Positions 34,966-43,971 of a stretch of DNA of 64,000 nt are shown here, one piece after another. The DNA comes from Daejeonella lutea (GTDB taxonomy: Bacteria; Bacteroidota; Bacteroidia; Sphingobacteriales; Sphingobacteriaceae). Each line of letters opens with the position of its first letter. Positions within the stretch are counted from its first letter, which is position 1. A model generated the notes under the pieces. The model was not told where the DNA came from. It did no database searches and saw only the letters and a list, made by a program, of their open reading frames with translations. The DNA is taken from the NCBI RefSeq assembly GCF_900168015.1, contig NZ_FUYR01000001.1, forward strand, positions 928,943 to 992,942, in the 5' to 3' direction. Both the position numbers and the translations under genes were made by a program.

Positions 34966-35880
34966 ATGTCAAACAGAAGAACGTTCTTAAAGAGCTCAGC
35001 TATGCTTGCCATTGGCAGCAGCATACCTAATTGGATTGTCGCTCGTGATTCATCCATTGCTCCGAAATATCCCCCCGTCGGCCTTCAGGTATATACACTA
35101 GGATTTTTATTAAATGCTCCGGGCGCCGACACCCGATCTATCCTGAAGCAAATCGCTGACATAGGCATAAAAGAAATTGAGACCGCTACGGGTGGGAATG
35201 GTTTGTACTATGGACAAAAACCAAAGGTATTTGCAGAAATGGCCAAAGACACGGGATTAAAGTGGATAGGAAATCATATTGGGGGGCTTCCGCGCACACC
35301 TGCGGCATCTGCTACTTCGACGGCAGCCCGTCCCCGTTCCCGCAATCTCAGGGATAACATTCAGGAAATTGTAGATGACGCGGCAGAGGGAGGTTGCAGC
35401 TGGGTAATTTGTTCTAGCTCTGCAATTTCAACGCTCGATGAAATTAAACGTACGGCGGAAGTGTTTGTGAAGGCCGGTGATCTTGCAGAACAGAACAACA
35501 TGAGGTTTGCATATCATAATCATCAATCAGAATTCGACCAGATTGAAGGTGTTACCGCATTCGATTACGTCCTAACAAATACTGATAAGAAAAAGGTATT
35601 CATGGAGCTGGATTTGGCCTGGGCCACTGCCGCCGGGCAAGACCCTGTTGCTCTGTTCAAAAAATATCCCGGGAGGTTCCCGCTTTGGCATGTAAAAGAC
35701 TTAGATAAAACAACCGGCAGGCCCTGCCCTGTTGGCACCGGAAAAGTTGATTTTAAACACATCTTTACAAATTCTAAACTTTCGGGAGTCGAGCACACTT
35801 TTATTGAACAGGACGGCGCAAAAAACATTGATGATCCGGCGTCAAGTGTTCAATGGCTAAAAAACAACATCTATAAATAG
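34966..35880 (+). CDS. exported sugar phosphate isomerase/epimerase-like TIM barrel
   Basis: A 304-residue AP-endonuclease-2-like TIM barrel. The N-terminus MSNRRTFLKSSAMLAIGSSIP looks like a Tat signal with R-R-x-F-L-K. Barrel segments are VGLQVYTL, IKEIETA, WIGNHIGG, AYHNHQSEF, FMELDLAWA, PLWHVKD and HTFIEQD. The acidic and His residues at strand ends are the usual metal site. Export plus the one-base gap to the mutarotase-like gene suggests a periplasmic carbohydrate role. The substrate is unknown. Confidence 0.85.
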   Translation: MSNRRTFLKSSAMLAIGSSIPNWIVARDSSIAPKYPPVGLQVYTLGFLLNAPGADTRSILKQIADIGIKEIETATGGNGLYYGQKPKVFAEMAKDTGLKWIGNHIGGLPRTPAASATSTAARPRSRNLRDNIQEIVDDAAEGGCSWVICSSSAISTLDEIKRTAEVFVKAGDLAEQNNMRFAYHNHQSEFDQIEGVTAFDYVLTNTDKKKVFMELDLAWATAAGQDPVALFKKYPGRFPLWHVKDLDKTTGRPCPVGTGKVDFKHIFTNSKLSGVEHTFIEQDGAKNIDDPASSVQWLKNNIYK

Positions 35881-36168
35881 GAAAATGCCAAACGGCAAAT
35901 CGGCACAAATTCTCAATACCTCGTCTAATTTATTGGGATTTTGTTCGATTGTGTTCACATCATTGAAGGTCTCGAGGTTCAATGACGTTATAACTACCGA
36001 TTAAGTCACTGGCATTGCCTGCATTTTATTGATGTCGAGTAGTCTGCTTTCGTTTTTTTTAATTACCGTTCTGATTGCGTTTTCTCTTTTTCCATAACTT
36101 GGTCCTGAACTTATAAAGGCTTTTTTAGTTTGGCGCAAGCGAAACAAGGGACATAGGATCTCAAACCA

Positions 36169-36981
36169 CTATAGAATAGCTTCCCTAATCCGAACTAGCT
36201 TTGTCATTAGACCTTCGAGAAGGTCGAGTTGAAGCATATTAGCCCCATCTGACTTTGCATTCGCAGGATCGGGATGGGTTTCAATAAAAAGACCATCAGC
36301 TCCCACTGCAATTGCGGCTTTACCAATGGTCTCAATCAGAGCAGGCTTACCACCTGTCACCCCACTTGCTTGATTTGGCTGCTGCAGTGAGTGGGTGCAG
36401 TCCATTACAACCGGCACACCGAAGTCCCTCATCTCCGGAATACCACGGTAATCAACTATAATGTCCTGGTATCCAAAGGTGTTACCACGATCGGTGAGAA
36501 TTACATTTGGATTACCAGAATCAGTAATTTTGTCGACAGCAAACCTCATTGAGCCCGCAGAAAGAAATTGTCCTTTTTTAACATTAACTGTTTTTCCTGT
36601 CTTAGCAGCGGCGATGAGAAGATCGGTTTGACGACATAAAAATGCTGGAATTTGAAGGACGTCGACATATTCAGCAGCCATTGCAGCCTCATTACTTTCG
36701 TGAATGTCAGTAACGCAGGGGATATCAAACTCCCGTCCAACTTTAGCCAGAATTTTCAACGCTGTATCATCACCAATACCGGTAAAAGAATCTAATCTTG
36801 ACCTGTTGGCTTTACGGTAAGAACCTTTGAATATTAGCGGTATCTGAAGTTTATCGGTTATAGATACGATACGCTCTGCTATTCTCAAGGCAATTTCCTC
36901 ACCCTCAATTACACATGGCCCCGCCATCAGGAAAAAATTATTCGTTTGAGAATGCTTTATCCTGGGAATATTACTTATCAT
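36169..36981 (-). CDS. kdsA: 3-deoxy-8-phosphooctulonate (Kdo-8-P) synthase
   Basis: Condenses arabinose-5-phosphate with phosphoenolpyruvate to Kdo-8-phosphate for lipopolysaccharide inner core. From the ATG at 36981 it is 270 aa, normal for KdsA. Motifs are FFLMAGPCVIEGEE, FKGSYRKANRSR, PCVTDIHE, DVLQIPAFLCRQTDLL, LTDRGNTFGY, MDCTHSLQQPN and ETHPDPANAKSDG. The recQ stop and this ATG overlap as TGATG, so the two are translationally coupled. kdsD, which makes its substrate, is divergently transcribed on the other side of recQ. Confidence 0.97.
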   Translation of the reverse strand: MISNIPRIKHSQTNNFFLMAGPCVIEGEEIALRIAERIVSITDKLQIPLIFKGSYRKANRSRLDSFTGIGDDTALKILAKVGREFDIPCVTDIHESNEAAMAAEYVDVLQIPAFLCRQTDLLIAAAKTGKTVNVKKGQFLSAGSMRFAVDKITDSGNPNVILTDRGNTFGYQDIIVDYRGIPEMRDFGVPVVMDCTHSLQQPNQASGVTGGKPALIETIGKAAIAVGADGLFIETHPDPANAKSDGANMLQLDLLEGLMTKLVRIREAIL

Positions 36982-39167
36982 CAATTTCCTAGCTCTGATA
37001 AAAATTTAATACGCATTAATTGTACTTCTTCGCGGGTGTAGTCATCATCCCCTAATTCTGCTAAGGCAGTGTCAATTGAATCGACTTCCGATCCGCGAAA
37101 GTAGTCAAATACCTCGTCTTGCCTATCTTCCTCGATAATTTCATCGATATAATAATTCAGGTTCAGCTTTGTACCCGAATTAACGATCGTTTCAAGTTCC
37201 TTTAATATCTCATCATATGAAATACCTTTCGCCGAAGCGATATCTTCAAGCGCAATCTGCCTGTCGATATTTTGAATAATAGAAACCTTTAGGGCAGATT
37301 TATTTGCCGCACTTTTGATTACAAGGTCGACCGGACGATCAATATCATTCTCATCGACATATTTCTTAATCATCTCTATGAATGGCGGGCCGAATTTCAT
37401 TGCCTTGCCTGAACCTACACCCTGGATTTGTTTCAACTCATCTAAAGAAACAGGATAGTGAGTGCACATTTCATCAAGAGAAGGATCCTGAAAAATCACA
37501 AACGGTGGGAGATTTTTCTGCTTGGCGATCTTTTTACGAAGATCCTTCAGCATCTGCAGTAACACTGTATCCAAAGCCCCAGCCTGATGCTGCGATTCTT
37601 CAACTTCATCCTCAGCCGTCTCCATCAGATAGTTGAGAATAAATTTAACAGAATAAGGATTCTCAATGAATGCTTTTCCAGATTTGGTGAGCTTTAGAAG
37701 CCCGTAATTATCAATATCTTTCAGAACAAAGTTATTCAACACCGCCTGACGCATTAAGGACTTCCAAAGAATTTCACCTTCCTCCTTACCCGATCCAAAC
37801 AATGGTAACTTATCGTGCTCGTAGGATGAAATCTGAGCATTATCCACTCCTAGCATGAAATTGATAATGTACTGGTCGTCAAATTTTTCACCGAAATCAC
37901 GAATTAATGTCAGGGCTCTCAATAAAGGTGCCTCAGCGTCAAAATACTTTTTGGGATGCCGGCAATTATCGCACATATTATTGCAGCCTGCTTCATTGAA
38001 ATTCTCTCCAAAATAATGGAGGATCTGCTTGCGTCGACAAACTGAAGATTCGGCATAATCGATAACCTCTTTTAATATTTGAGTTCCTATTTCTCGTTCA
38101 GAAACAGGTTTATCTTTCATAAATTTTGTAAGCTTATCAATATCCTTTTGGGAATAAAAAGCTACACAAATACCTTCACCTCCATCTCTTCCAGACCGGC
38201 CTGTTTCCTGATAATACCCCTCCATGCTTTTAGGAATATCATGATGGATAACATAACGAACATCGGGCTTATCAATACCCATTCCGAATGCAATTGTTGC
38301 GACTATTACATCAACATCTTCCATCAGGAAATTATCCTGAGTTTCAGCCCGTGTTTTTGGGTCAAGCCCGGCGTGATAGGGAAGAGCCTTAATCCCATTT
38401 AGTTTAAGCGCTTCAGCTACTTCCTCTACCTTTTTGCGACTCAGACAATATACGATTCCGGATTTCCCGGAATTCATTTTTGCATATCTGACAATTTCCT
38501 TAATAACATCTCTTTTCGCCCGTACTTCATAAAATAGATTTGGCCTGTTAAATGAGGATTTGAAAAGTGACGCATTACTCATCTGCAGGTTTTTCTGGAT
38601 ATCCTGCTGAACCTTTGGAGTAGCAGTGGCCGTAAGTGCTATTATTGGAATGTTATCACCTATATTGTCAATAACCTGCCGGATCTTTCGGTACTCCGGC
38701 CGGAAGTCATGACCCCATTCAGAAATACAGTGAGCTTCATCCACAGCTACGAATGAAATAGATATGCCTCTTAAGAAATCAATATTTTCGGTTTTGGTTA
38801 AGGACTCAGGGGCGACATACAATAATTTTGTTGCACCGCTAGTTACATCTTCCTTGACCTTTGTGATTTCGGACTTATTAAGTGATGAGTTTAAAAAATG
38901 TGCAATACTGTCAGTTCCGCCGAAAGCCCTTAACTGATCAACCTGATTTTTCATGAGGGCAATTAGCGGCGAAATAACGATCGCCGTGCCGTCGCTCATT
39001 AATGCGGGTAGCTGATAGCAAATTGACTTTCCACCACCGGTTGGCATTATTACGAACGTATCTTTTTTCTGCAGTATGCTGGTGATAATTGCTTCCTGAT
39101 CCCCCTTAAAGTTATCAAACCCAAAAAAGTTCTGAAGATTATCGAATAGGGATTTGTTTATTTCCAT
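36981..39167 (-). CDS. recQ: ATP-dependent DNA helicase RecQ
   Basis: A 728-residue 3'-5' helicase for recombination and fork repair. Walker A MPTGGGKS is at 41-48 and DEAH at 143-146 with the aromatic-rich loop following. Helicase motif VI appears in QETGRSGRDG. The zinc site Cys residues are at about 373-400 (CRRKQILHYFG...CNNMCDNC). A winged-helix RQC domain, an HRDC domain (about 525-605) and a C-terminal helix-turn-helix extension (about 630-728) follow, a layout often seen in Bacteroidetes RecQ. It overlaps kdsA by one base at its 3' end. Confidence 0.96.
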   Translation of the reverse strand: MEINKSLFDNLQNFFGFDNFKGDQEAIITSILQKKDTFVIMPTGGGKSICYQLPALMSDGTAIVISPLIALMKNQVDQLRAFGGTDSIAHFLNSSLNKSEITKVKEDVTSGATKLLYVAPESLTKTENIDFLRGISISFVAVDEAHCISEWGHDFRPEYRKIRQVIDNIGDNIPIIALTATATPKVQQDIQKNLQMSNASLFKSSFNRPNLFYEVRAKRDVIKEIVRYAKMNSGKSGIVYCLSRKKVEEVAEALKLNGIKALPYHAGLDPKTRAETQDNFLMEDVDVIVATIAFGMGIDKPDVRYVIHHDIPKSMEGYYQETGRSGRDGGEGICVAFYSQKDIDKLTKFMKDKPVSEREIGTQILKEVIDYAESSVCRRKQILHYFGENFNEAGCNNMCDNCRHPKKYFDAEAPLLRALTLIRDFGEKFDDQYIINFMLGVDNAQISSYEHDKLPLFGSGKEEGEILWKSLMRQAVLNNFVLKDIDNYGLLKLTKSGKAFIENPYSVKFILNYLMETAEDEVEESQHQAGALDTVLLQMLKDLRKKIAKQKNLPPFVIFQDPSLDEMCTHYPVSLDELKQIQGVGSGKAMKFGPPFIEMIKKYVDENDIDRPVDLVIKSAANKSALKVSIIQNIDRQIALEDIASAKGISYDEILKELETIVNSGTKLNLNYYIDEIIEEDRQDEVFDYFRGSEVDSIDTALAELGDDDYTREEVQLMRIKFLSELGN

Positions 39168-39218
39168 TGTCTATCTGGAAAAAATGAAAAATGGGTCATA
39201 ATAATATTCAAAATAACA

Positions 39219-39226
39219 TATTTTTG
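39219..39226 (+). promoter_or_regulatory. putative -7 element of kdsD-manC
   Basis: TATTTTTG, an exact TAnnTTTG match, 35 bases before the TTG start of kdsD. Confidence 0.55.
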
Positions 39227-39261
39227 CCATAAATTATCTTTTTAACTAAAAAATAATCTGG

Positions 39262-40227
39262 TTGAAAAATCCACAAGAAATACTAGAAATAGCAAAAAAA
39301 ACACTGCAGATCGAAGCAGAAGGAATTATGCGACTTTCTACACAGTTAAACGAGGATTTTTCTGAGATAGTACATCAAATCTTATACCTAAACGCCCGTG
39401 TAATAGTTACTGGCATAGGTAAAAGCGCAATTATTGCACAAAAGATTGTGGCAACGTTTAATTCTACCGGAACACCCGCAATTTTCATGCATGCTGCGGA
39501 TGCTATTCATGGTGATCTGGGGATGATTCAAAATAATGATCTGGTAATTTGCATTTCCAAAAGCGGCAATACTCCGGAAATCAAGGTCCTGATACCATTA
39601 CTTAAACAGTCTGATAATAAACTAGTTGCATTGGTTGGGGACACTAATTCCTACTTGGCTAATCAAGCGGATTGGATTCTTGACACATCCGTTGAAATTG
39701 AGGCTTGTCCCAATAACCTCGCTCCTACTACTAGTACAACTGCCCAATTGGCGATGGGTGACGCATTGGCAGTATGTTTGCTGGAGTGCAGGGAATTCAC
39801 AAAAGAAGATTTTGCAAAATATCATCCAGGTGGTTCTTTGGGGAAACGTCTTTATTTAAAAGTTGGTGATTTAGCTTCACAGAACGAAAAACCAGAGGTT
39901 GTATCATCTTCTACTGTCAAAGATGTCATAATTGAAATTACTAAAAACAGGTTAGGTGCAGTAGCTGTTGTTGATGGTGGAATGCTTGCTGGCATTATTA
40001 CTGATGGTGATATCAGAAGAATGCTGGAAAAGAACAATTCCATTGAAGGCCTTTTGGCGAAAGACATTATGAGCACAACGCCAAAATATATTGACAAAGA
40101 CGAACTTGCAGTGAACGCATTAGACATTTTGAGAAAAAATAACATTACTCAGATCCTGGTTGGTTCCAAAACCAAATTTGAAGGATTCATACATCTCCAC
40201 GATCTTCTTCGGGAAGGTATAATTTAA
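39262..40227 (+). CDS. kdsD: arabinose-5-phosphate isomerase (KpsF/GutQ family)
   Basis: Isomerises ribulose-5-phosphate to arabinose-5-phosphate, the first step of Kdo synthesis. The 321 residues have an SIS domain (about 35-170) with VTGIGKSAIIAQK, the catalytic-region His in MHAADAIHGDLG, and CISKSGNTPE. Two CBS domains (about 205-321) follow. The start is taken as TTG at 39262: the family N-terminus is reached here, and an in-frame stop lies five codons upstream with no ATG between. manC follows after 15 bases and is probably co-transcribed. Confidence 0.95.
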   Translation: MKNPQEILEIAKKTLQIEAEGIMRLSTQLNEDFSEIVHQILYLNARVIVTGIGKSAIIAQKIVATFNSTGTPAIFMHAADAIHGDLGMIQNNDLVICISKSGNTPEIKVLIPLLKQSDNKLVALVGDTNSYLANQADWILDTSVEIEACPNNLAPTTSTTAQLAMGDALAVCLLECREFTKEDFAKYHPGGSLGKRLYLKVGDLASQNEKPEVVSSSTVKDVIIEITKNRLGAVAVVDGGMLAGIITDGDIRRMLEKNNSIEGLLAKDIMSTTPKYIDKDELAVNALDILRKNNITQILVGSKTKFEGFIHLHDLLREGII

Positions 40228-40242
40228 GGTATTAACGACTCT

Positions 40243-41325
40243 ATGAAAAATAACTACGCCCTAATAATGGCAGGGGGAATTGGAAGCAGGTTCTGGCCTA
40301 TTAGCCGCACTGCACATCCAAAACAATTTATTGATATCCTTGGCACTGGAAAAACTCTGATACAACAAACGTTTGAGCGATTTCGAAACATAGTTCCACA
40401 GGAAAATATCTTTATTCTAACCAACGAGATCTATGCAGACCTGGTACTGGAACAGATCCCTGATATGGACAGGAGCAGAATTTTATGTGAACCTGTCATG
40501 CGTAATACGGCCCCCTGCATTGCATATGGCTGTCATAAGATCCAGAAATTGAATCCTGATGCAGCAATTGTCGTTGCTCCATCTGATCATTTAATATTAA
40601 ATAACGAAGAGTTTATAAGATGTATTAACAAATCACTTAAAACAGCTTCGGAAAATGATTGCCTGATTACCCTTGGAATAAAACCTTCCAGACCTGATAC
40701 CGGATATGGATATATCCAATACAATACAAAAAAGATCGATGATGATTTCTACAAAGTCAAAACTTTTACGGAAAAACCCAACATTGAACTAGCCCGTACG
40801 TTTGTTCAGAGTGGCGATTTTTTATGGAATGCCGGCATTTTTGTTTGGTCTGTTAAAAATATTCTCCATTCGTTCAAAAAACACCTCCCTGAGATAAATG
40901 ATATCTTCAATGAAGGTGCAACCGTTTATAATACCGATAAAGAAAAAGATTTCATACAAACGGCATTTACCCAATGTACCAATATCTCTATCGACTACGG
41001 CGTGATGGAAAAGGCTGAAAATGTCTACGTTTTACCGTCCGAGTTTGGCTGGTCAGATCTTGGAACCTGGGCCTCAGTTTATGAGCTGGCAGACAAAGAT
41101 TACGTCGGAAACGCCGTAATTCCTTCAGAGAAAGTAATAATGTATGATTCCTCAAACTGCATGGTAAATGTGCCGGAAGGAAAGGTTGTAGTTTTACAGG
41201 GCTTACACGATTTTATCGTTGTGGAAGACAACAATACCCTGATGATCTGCCCGCGTGACCGCGAGCAGGAGATCAAGCAGGTTGTTGCCGATGTGAAACA
41301 GCGTTTCGGTGTTGATTTTATTTAG
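40243..41325 (+). CDS. manC: mannose-1-phosphate guanylyltransferase
   Basis: Forms GDP-mannose from GTP and mannose-1-phosphate for surface glycans. The 360-residue length is the short form lacking a fused phosphomannose isomerase domain. Visible motifs are MAGGIGSRFWPISR (residues 10-23), PKQF, VAPSDHLI, FTEKPN, FLWNAGIFVW and SEFGWSDLGTW. It is downstream of kdsD and ends by overlapping the 3' end of convergent rlmB by eight bases. Confidence 0.95.
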   Translation: MKNNYALIMAGGIGSRFWPISRTAHPKQFIDILGTGKTLIQQTFERFRNIVPQENIFILTNEIYADLVLEQIPDMDRSRILCEPVMRNTAPCIAYGCHKIQKLNPDAAIVVAPSDHLILNNEEFIRCINKSLKTASENDCLITLGIKPSRPDTGYGYIQYNTKKIDDDFYKVKTFTEKPNIELARTFVQSGDFLWNAGIFVWSVKNILHSFKKHLPEINDIFNEGATVYNTDKEKDFIQTAFTQCTNISIDYGVMEKAENVYVLPSEFGWSDLGTWASVYELADKDYVGNAVIPSEKVIMYDSSNCMVNVPEGKVVVLQGLHDFIVVEDNNTLMICPRDREQEIKQVVADVKQRFGVDFI

Positions 41326-42103
41326 ATTTCATTTTTTGCCGGACTGCTTCGTATAGAAGTACTCCAGCAGAGACTGAAACATTCAGTGATTCAATTTCAC
41401 CAAACATAGGAATTTTCGCAAGGTGATCGGAGATTCGGATAAGATCTGTAGAGATGCCACTTTCTTCTGATCCCATTATAACCGCCGTTGGCACAGTGTA
41501 ATCTGGCTGATATAGGTAATCATTCGTTTTCTCTGTACAGGCAACTAATTGCAGACCTGATTCCTGAAGAAATTTCGCTATTTTAAAAAGGCTGTCATGC
41601 CTGCAGACAGGAATTTTGTAAAGTGCTCCAGCCGACGTTTTAACAGCATCCGGAGTAATTTGTGCCGAGCCTTTTGATGGCACAATCAATGCGTGTACAC
41701 CTGCACATTCGGCGGTTCGAGCAATGGCGCCAAAATTTCTAACATCGGTCACTCCATCTAGCATTAGAATTAAAGGTACTTCACCTCTTTCATATATAGC
41801 TGGAATTACATTTTCTATCTTTTCATATGTTATGGGCGATATAAATGCGACCGCTCCCTGATGATTTTTTGGTGTGAGTCTATTTAATTTTTCTATTGGC
41901 ACAAGCTGGAAAGGCAGGTCATTCTCCTTAATCAAGGTCCTTAACTCCAGTATTATTCCTCCAGTTAAGCCCCGCTGGATATACAAGCTTTCTATTTCTT
42001 TTCCACTTTTTATGGCCTCTATTACTGCTCTTATTCCGAAGATCATTTGGTTAGACTCATGTTGTGGAGCGTCACGCCGCCTATTGAAAGAGTTAGTGTT
42101 CAT
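41318..42103 (-). CDS. rlmB: 23S rRNA (guanosine(2251)-2'-O)-methyltransferase-type SpoU enzyme
   Basis: A SPOUT-class 2'-O-ribose methyltransferase. I use the ATG at 42103 (261 aa). The upstream in-frame extension to 42202 is low-complexity and unlike the family. An N-terminal substrate-binding domain starts MIFGIRAVIEAIKSGKEI. The knotted catalytic domain has motif 1 RNFGAIARTAECAG, motif 2 IMGSEESGIS and motif 3 IPMFGEIESLNVSVSAGVLL. RlmB is the closest assignment; TrmH-like relatives acting on other RNAs cannot be excluded. Confidence 0.93.
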   Translation of the reverse strand: MNTNSFNRRRDAPQHESNQMIFGIRAVIEAIKSGKEIESLYIQRGLTGGIILELRTLIKENDLPFQLVPIEKLNRLTPKNHQGAVAFISPITYEKIENVIPAIYERGEVPLILMLDGVTDVRNFGAIARTAECAGVHALIVPSKGSAQITPDAVKTSAGALYKIPVCRHDSLFKIAKFLQESGLQLVACTEKTNDYLYQPDYTVPTAVIMGSEESGISTDLIRISDHLAKIPMFGEIESLNVSVSAGVLLYEAVRQKMKSK

Positions 42104-42377
42104 TGATATTAATTTTAGAATTGCCAAGTTAGATATAATTTCTATTTGGAGGGGGAAAATGACTAATCTATCATTAGCAACCAGAGACTTGTTAACAACC
42201 AAAAAAGTTATAAACAGCCCGAATTTTTAAATACAGAGCAATATTTTTGGCGTTTTGATATGTTTATCCACATAAGATGTTAATTGTAAAGTGATTGAGC
42301 GCTTTGATTGCTAATAGTGTCTTTTGCTAAAAATTTACGGTGTGAAAAACTTAAAAAATTACGGTTTTTTTTTTGTA

Positions 42378-42385
42378 TACTTTTG
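42378..42385 (+). promoter_or_regulatory. putative -7 element of dnaB
   Basis: TACTTTTG, an exact TAnnTTTG match, with five bases before the ATG at 42391. It argues for that ATG over a TTG at 42373 in the same frame, which would lie upstream of the promoter element. Confidence 0.6.
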
Positions 42386-42390
42386 TTGTT

Positions 42391-43950
42391 ATGAGTTTAG
42401 ATAAGGACCAGGATTTTAACCGGGGAAACAAAAACACAATATCAGGGGATCGCAGAAACAGGCTTAGTACTATCGCAAGTGGCTTAGGAAAACTACCACC
42501 ACAAGCATTAGATTTGGAAGAGGCTGTCTTAGGGGCGCTTATGCTCGAAAAGGATGCGCTTTCTGCAGTTATCGACATATTAAAGCCCGACGTCTTCTAT
42601 AAAGACAGCCATCAAAAGATCTTTGAGGCGATTCAGTTCCTTTTTCAAAAATCGTCACCAATTGACATCTTAACAGTAACTGCTCAACTTCGTCAGCAGG
42701 GTGATCTTGAAATGATCGGGGGTGCATATTACATTACCGAGCTGACCAATCGTGTTGCCTCTGCTGCCAACATCGAGTATCATGCTCGAATAATTTCACA
42801 GAAATTTATACAGCGCGAGCTGATCAGGATATCCACAGAAATTATTAGTAATGCGTACGAAGATACAACTGACATATTCGATCTGCTTGACCATGCAGAA
42901 AAGAATCTGTTTGATATCGCCCAAAATAATCTTCGACGCGATTCCAGGAAAATGGATGATATTATTCGTGAGTCATTGGAAAACCTGGAGAAAATTAAAG
43001 ACAAGGTAGACGGACTTACAGGAGTGGCCTCCGGATTTACTGCACTTGACCGCATAACTTCCGGCTGGCAGCCCTCTGATCTGGTAATAATTGCGGCAAG
43101 GCCTGCCATGGGTAAGACTGCGTTCGTTTTAAGCTGTGCCCGAAATGCTGCAGTTCAGTTTGGCAAGCCCGTTGTCTTTTTCTCTCTCGAGATGTCCTCA
43201 GTTCAATTGGTAAATCGTCTTATTTCGGGCGAAACGGAAATAGAGCAGGAAAAGATCCGAAAAGGCCATTTAGCTGAATGGGAATGGCAGCAGCTGCACT
43301 CAAAAATTGGCAAATTAACAGAAGCTCCCCTATTCATTGACGATACTCCAGCCCTAAATATATTCGAATTCAGGGCGAAATGCCGACGTTTAAAGGCTCA
43401 GTATGATATCCAGATGATCATCATAGATTACCTCCAATTGATGCATGGTAAAAGTGATGGGAAAGGTGGCAATCGTGAGCAGGAGATTGGTAGTATCTCG
43501 CGTGCGTTAAAATCAGTGGCAAAGGAGTTGAATGTTCCCGTACTTGCGCTATCGCAGTTAAGCCGTGCCGTTGAAAACAGACCTGGAGGAAGTAAAAAGC
43601 CGATGTTGTCGGATTTAAGGGAGTCGGGCTCCATTGAGCAGGATGCTGATATGGTGCTTTTCTTATACAGACCGGAATATTATGGGCTTACTGAGGATGA
43701 ACAAGGTCGTTCGACTGTAGGTATTGGAGAGGTAATAGTTGCCAAACACAGAAATGGTGAAACTGGTACAGTACCATTACGTTTTGTTGGAAAGTTTGTA
43801 AAGTTTGTCGATTTGGAAGAAGATTTTACAGCCCCGGCAAACGCAAATCCATTTGCGGGTATTGCACCATCGCAGGATTTTGAAAAGCCCAACAACTTCA
43901 TCATACGGCCATCGAGAATGGACGATCTGGATGACGAGCCACCGTTCTAA
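42391..43950 (+). CDS. dnaB: replicative DNA helicase
   Basis: Hexameric fork helicase. From MSLDKDQDFN it is 519 aa, typical for Bacteroidetes. The N-terminal primase-binding domain begins near residue 30 (PPQALDLEEAVLGALM). The RecA-like domain carries Walker A ARPAMGKT near 235, Walker B MIIIDYLQLM near 345, ALSQLSRAVE, and LRESGSIEQDADMVLFLYRPEYY. No intein is present. A polar C-terminal tail with NPFAGIAPSQDFEKP ends in DDLDDEPPF, like the acidic aromatic tails that bind SSB partners (inference). It is monocistronic and convergent with chrA. Confidence 0.96.
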   Translation: MSLDKDQDFNRGNKNTISGDRRNRLSTIASGLGKLPPQALDLEEAVLGALMLEKDALSAVIDILKPDVFYKDSHQKIFEAIQFLFQKSSPIDILTVTAQLRQQGDLEMIGGAYYITELTNRVASAANIEYHARIISQKFIQRELIRISTEIISNAYEDTTDIFDLLDHAEKNLFDIAQNNLRRDSRKMDDIIRESLENLEKIKDKVDGLTGVASGFTALDRITSGWQPSDLVIIAARPAMGKTAFVLSCARNAAVQFGKPVVFFSLEMSSVQLVNRLISGETEIEQEKIRKGHLAEWEWQQLHSKIGKLTEAPLFIDDTPALNIFEFRAKCRRLKAQYDIQMIIIDYLQLMHGKSDGKGGNREQEIGSISRALKSVAKELNVPVLALSQLSRAVENRPGGSKKPMLSDLRESGSIEQDADMVLFLYRPEYYGLTEDEQGRSTVGIGEVIVAKHRNGETGTVPLRFVGKFVKFVDLEEDFTAPANANPFAGIAPSQDFEKPNNFIIRPSRMDDLDDEPPF

Positions 43951-43971
43951 TGCTAAATTTTCAGGGGGTTC

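Noticed and set aside
35881-36168. Gap after the exported isomerase gene as a possible RNA locus
   Set aside because: Only short hairpins (for example around TGCCAAACGGCA) and T runs are present. No tRNA or known RNA motif was recognised.
42104-42202. 33-codon N-terminal extension of rlmB
   Set aside because: Hydrophobic and low-complexity with no family match. The ATG at 42103 is followed by a normal SpoU substrate-binding domain a few residues later.
42373-42390. Upstream TTG start for dnaB (adds MYTFVV)
   Set aside because: It lies upstream of, and reads through, the predicted promoter element TACTTTTG. The ATG at 42391 matches known DnaB N-termini better.
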